Source of the DNA: Bradyrhizobium sp. | GTDB lineage: Bacteria > Pseudomonadota > Alphaproteobacteria > Rhizobiales > Xanthobacteraceae | Direction of reading: 5' to 3' | Length of the DNA stretch: 13,440 nt | NCBI GenBank assembly: GCA_028290165.1 | Contig: JAQGKJ010000107.1 | Coordinates: 1-13,440 of the forward strand | In this document: positions 13,408 through 13,440 of the stretch, one piece after another | Layout: the number at the start of each line of letters is the position of its first letter | Numbering within the stretch: position 1 is the stretch's first letter | Notes under the pieces: model-generated | The model's database searches: none | Told to the model about the DNA's origin: nothing | Seen by the model: only the letters and a program-made list of their open reading frames with translations | Made by a program: the position numbers and the translations under genes

Positions 13408-13440
13408 ATGAAACGCGTATCTCTGGTTGTTACCCTTGCT
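13408..13440 (+). CDS. Start of a secreted protein gene (possibly amino-acid ABC transporter binding protein), cut by window end
   Basis: Only eleven codons are visible: MKRVSLVVTLA, a basic start running into a hydrophobic stretch as in a Sec signal peptide. GAAAGG (13395-13400) lies seven bases before the ATG, a good ribosome site, so the start is credible. In the Bradyrhizobium group a general amino-acid ABC transporter binding-protein gene is often found near metC, and its signal peptide looks like this. That identification is recalled context, not something the visible codons prove. Confidence 0.6.
   Translation, partial: MKRVSLVVTLA

Overview
The window is GC-rich, densely coding chromosomal DNA from an alphaproteobacterium. 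Gene content points to the Bradyrhizobium/Rhodopseudomonas group: a Tad pilus module with CpaB-CpaE, a DUF2336 protein, small PilZ proteins, and a PMT/ArnT-PAP2-GT2-LAB_N envelope cluster. The taxonomic call is inference from family content; no rRNA or other marker is present. I see no tRNA, rRNA, CRISPR array or insertion sequence.

Layout. Positions 1-668 hold the 3' end of a class A penicillin-binding protein (PBP1C type). Positions 719-4447 hold four tightly packed + strand genes: an ArnT/PMT-like membrane glycosyltransferase, a PAP2 phosphatase, a DPM1/ArnC-like GT2 glycosyltransferase and a small LAB_N (PQ-loop/semiSWEET-like) membrane protein. Together they contain what a lipid-linked-sugar pathway needs: make a polyprenyl-phosphate sugar, possibly flip it, transfer the sugar to an envelope acceptor, and remove phosphate from lipid A or a polyprenyl carrier. 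Positions 4550-6088 hold a DUF2336 protein of unknown function and a single-domain PilZ (c-di-GMP receptor-like) protein.

Positions 6270-11514 hold part of a Tad/Flp pilus system. The lipoprotein TadD is on the + strand and converges on a - strand operon that runs cpaB, cpaC (secretin), cpaD (lipoprotein), cpaE (MinD-like ATPase). The motor ATPase CpaF, the platform proteins TadB/TadC, the prepilin peptidase CpaA and the Flp pilin are absent from the window. An upstream position for cpaA/flp next to cpaB is ruled out, because metC lies there.

Positions 11874-13067 (- strand) encode cystathionine beta-lyase (metC), which ends at a convincing intrinsic terminator. Divergent from metC, the first 11 codons of a secreted protein begin at 13408; the context suggests an amino-acid ABC transporter binding protein, but this is unproven.

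The most interesting points are the lipid A/lipid-carrier cassette with its candidate semiSWEET-like flippase or anchor, the CtrA-like site upstream of tadD, the incomplete Tad cluster with convergent tadD, and the unexplained DUF2336-PilZ pair.
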